From Hydractinia symbiolongicarpus (lineage: Eukaryota > Cnidaria > Hydrozoa > Anthoathecata > Hydractiniidae), in the NCBI RefSeq assembly GCF_029227915.1, contig NC_079880.1:2048001-2112000 (forward strand): DNA of 64,000 bases, written 5' to 3'. Below the pieces are notes generated by a model, which saw only the letters and a program-made list of their open reading frames with translations, had not been told where the DNA came from and searched no databases. Within the stretch, counting starts at the first letter, position 1. Every line of letters begins with the position of its first letter. Made by a program: the position numbers and the translations under genes. This document shows, one piece after another, positions 62,332-64,000 of the stretch.

Positions 62332-64000
62332 TTTCCAGAACGATTTTTTAAATTATTTTTTCACCACTAAAACGCATAAGACTTGTAGTTTTTAAAAATG
62401 TTTTCATTTTTAATGAGACGCTGAATAAAAGAAGTTTAATCGCCGGCAAACGAAAACCTGCGATTTCCCGTAAATCCCGGACTCGGCCCGTATAGTCAAA
62501 AGTATACAAAGAAAGTACCCAGGGTGTAAACTCATTTCCCGAACTATTTTTTAAATTATTATTTCATCACTAAAGCCCATGAGACTTGTAGTATTTAAAA
62601 ATATTTTCATTTTTGATGAGACGCTGAATAAAAGAAGTTTAATCGCCGGCAAACGAAAACCCGCGACTTCCCGTAAATCCCGGACTCAGCCCGTATAGTC
62701 AAAAGTATACAAAGAAAGTACCCAGGGAGTAAACTCATTTCCCGAAGGATTTTTTTAAATTATTTTTTCACCACTAAAACGCATGAGCCTTGTAGTTTTC
62801 AAAAATGTTTTCATTTTTGATGAGACGCTGAATAAAAGAAGTTTAATCGCCGGCAAATGAAAACCTCCGATTTCCCGTAAATCCCGGACTCGGCCCGTAT
62901 AGTCAAAAGTATACAAAGAAAGTACCCGGGGTGTAAACTCATTTCCCGAACGATTTTTTAAATTATTATTTCACCACTAAAGCCCATGAGACTTGTAGTT
63001 TTTAAAAATGTTTTCATTTTTGATGAGACGCTGAATAAAAGAAGTTTAATTGCCGGCAAACGAAAACCCGCGACTTCCCGTAAATCCCGGACTCTGCCCG
63101 TATAGTCAAAAGTATACAAAGAAAGTACCCAGGGTGTAAACTCATTTCCAGAACGACTTTTAATTTATTTTTTCAACACTAAAACGCATGAGACTTGTAG
63201 TTTTCAAAAATGTTTTCATTTTTGATGAGACGCTTAATGAAAGAGGTTTAATCGCCGGCAAACGAAAACCCGAGATTTCCCGTAAATCCCGGGCTTGGCC
63301 CGTATAGTCAAAAGAATACAAAGATAGTACCCAGGGAGTAAACTCATTTCCAGAACGATTTTTTAAATTATTTTTTCACCACTAAAACGCATAAGACTTG
63401 TAGTTTTTAAAAATGTTTTCATTTTTAATGAGACGCTGAATAAAAGAAGTTTAATCGCCGGCAAACGAAAACCTGCGATTTCCCGTAAATCCCGGACTCG
63501 GCCCGTATAGTCAAAAGTATACAAAGAAAGTACCCAGGGTGTAAACTCATTTCCCGAACTATTTTTTAAATTATTATTTCATCACTAAAGCCCATGAGAC
63601 TTGTAGTATTTAAAAATATTTTCATTTTTGATGAGACGCTGATAAAAAGAAGTTTAATCGCCGGCAAACGAAAACCCGCGACTTCCCGTAAATCCCGGAC
63701 TCAGCCCGTATAGTCAAAAGTATACAAAGAAAGTACCCAGGGAGTAAACTCATTTCCCGAAGGATTTTTTTAAATTATTTTTTCACCACTAAAACGCATG
63801 AGCCTTGTAGTTTTCAAAAATGTTTTCATTTTTGATGAGACGCTGAATAAAAGAAGTTTAATCGCCGGCAAATGAAAACCTCCGATTTCCCGTAAATCCC
63901 GGACTCGGCCCGTATAGTCAAAAGTATACAAAGAAAGTACCCGGGGTGTAAACTCATTTCCCGAACGATTTTTTAAATTATTATTTCACCACTAAAGCCC
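62332..64000 (+). repeat. 5-unit higher-order repeat (1015 bp), second copy cut by window end
   Basis: TTTCCAGAACG occurs at 62332 and 63347, GAACTATTTTTT at 62541 and 63556, GAAGGATTTTTTT at 62744 and 63759, and AAATGAAAACCTCCG at about 62855 and 63870. Each pair is 1015 bp apart, which is exactly five 203-bp units. The second copy continues past the window end, so the number of copies is unknown. The same five unit types make up most of the 1218-bp repeat at 55.9-58.4 kb, with one unit replaced. Confidence 0.8.

Larger units (their letters stand above)
51900..63170 (+). repeat. Segment of nearly 5 kb present twice at an offset of 6.3-6.5 kb
   Basis: The segment at about 51.9-56.7 kb is matched by about 58.2-63.17 kb. 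The offset is 6271 bp at GAGATTTCCC (51931 and 58202), 6475 bp at TTTAAATGCCGG (AAATGCC at 53125 and 59600) and at CGGGCTAGCCCG (53975 and 60450), and 6491 bp after 54.4 kb, as in TTTCCAGAACG at 55841 and 62332. The 204-bp step is one extra unit in the downstream copy. The 16-bp step is a deletion in the upstream copy. Around 53.66-53.87 kb one unit differs in type between the copies. Confidence 0.78.
1..64000 (+). repeat. Tandem satellite array, ~203-bp unit, about 315 copies
   Basis: Every stretch of the window can be read as the same unit in the same direction. A convenient phase starts at CGAACGATTTTTTAAATTA and ends at AAACTCATTTCC. Near-invariant landmarks within each unit are ATGAGACTTGTAGTTTT, TTTGATGAGACGC, CGCCGGCAAACGAAAA and GTATACAAAGAAAGTACC. 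The consensus counts to 203 bp; units with the AAATTAATTTTCACC boundary are 202 bp. Landmark spacing over long distances gives about 202.8 bp. Composition of the consensus is 76 G+C in 203. No inversion, mobile element or single-copy insert was seen. A large single-orientation array like this is typical of eukaryotic centromeric or heterochromatic satellites (general knowledge); its place on the chromosome is inference. I do not recognise the family. Confidence 0.97.

Noticed and set aside
1-64000. CRISPR array
   Set aside because: Repeats are about 203 bp and abut directly with no unique spacers; there are no cas-like genes.
1-64000. CENP-B box
   Set aside because: The closest stretch, on the minus strand, is TTTCGTTTGCCGGCGAT. 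It has TTCG but lacks the required central A and the CGGG at the right spacing of the nTTCGnnnnAnnCGGGn core. A second candidate, GTTCGGGAAATGAG, also lacks the CGGG. Any CENP-B-like binding would need experiment.
1-64000. Transposon, LTR or rolling-circle element as the repeat source
   Set aside because: No terminal inverted repeats, target-site duplications, integrase or reverse transcriptase frames are visible, and the unit is too short and uniformly tandem.
1-64000. rRNA, tRNA or small RNA gene cluster
   Set aside because: I could not recognise any rRNA core motif or tRNA A/B box and cloverleaf in the unit. The small CGGGC-GCCCG hairpin alone is not an RNA gene.
1-64000. Promoters or terminators from TATA-like and hairpin/T-run elements
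   Set aside because: TATAG, TTTTTT and hairpin motifs occur in every unit as part of the satellite, with no gene next to them, so they cannot be supported as regulatory sites.

Overview
The whole 64 kb window is one uninterrupted tandem satellite DNA array. A unit of about 203 bp (common lengths 202 and 203; mean spacing near 202.8) repeats roughly 315 times, always head to tail and always in the same orientation. I see no unique flanking DNA, transposon, RNA gene or credible protein-coding gene. This size and layout suggest a eukaryotic chromosome, probably a centromeric, pericentromeric or other heterochromatic block from a long-read assembly. I do not recognise the satellite and cannot name the species. 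The consensus unit is about 37% GC (76 of 203 bases in my hand count) and is not CpG-depleted.

The units fall into at least five recurring types, called A to E here. They are told apart by linked variants: the bases after 'gacgc' (TGAAT or TTAAT), ACTCGG versus GGCTTGG, TCAAAAGTAT versus TCGAATGTAT, the CCAGGG or CCTGTG tail, and the A/T-rich boundary. A and B are the TGAAT/ACTCGG branch, C and E the TTAAT/GGCTTGG branch, and D has a TTAAT body that often carries a TCAAAAGTAT tail. Recombinant units are common.

Above the unit level, higher-order repeats change every few kilobases. Positions 1-5 kb are loosely ordered, with 8-bp-deleted units and a 636-bp tandem duplication. Positions 5-15 kb hold 9-unit (1826 bp) and 5-unit (1014 bp) duplications. 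Positions 15-19.7 kb hold 5-unit (1013 bp) and 7-unit (1419 bp) duplications. Positions 19.7-24.5 kb are rich in the TTAAT branch. Positions 24.5-36.5 kb hold 10-, 8- and 3-unit copies. Positions 36.5-51.5 kb are a nested cascade of 2231, 5034 and 1793 bp duplications. Positions 51.5-64 kb contain a copied segment of nearly 5 kb offset by 6.3-6.5 kb, a 1218-bp 6-unit duplication, and a 1015-bp 5-unit repeat that runs off the window end.

The open reading frames of 60-127 codons are the satellite read through. They recur at multiples of the unit, often start at GTG or TTG, and are open on both strands, so none is annotated as a gene. The most informative content is the record of array growth: rare length mutants (170-bp units, a 27-bp out-of-register junction, a 10-bp insertion, a 16-bp deletion) act as tags that order successive duplications. 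Coordinates of duplication edges are hand-aligned and accurate to a few tens of bases; no alignment program was run.
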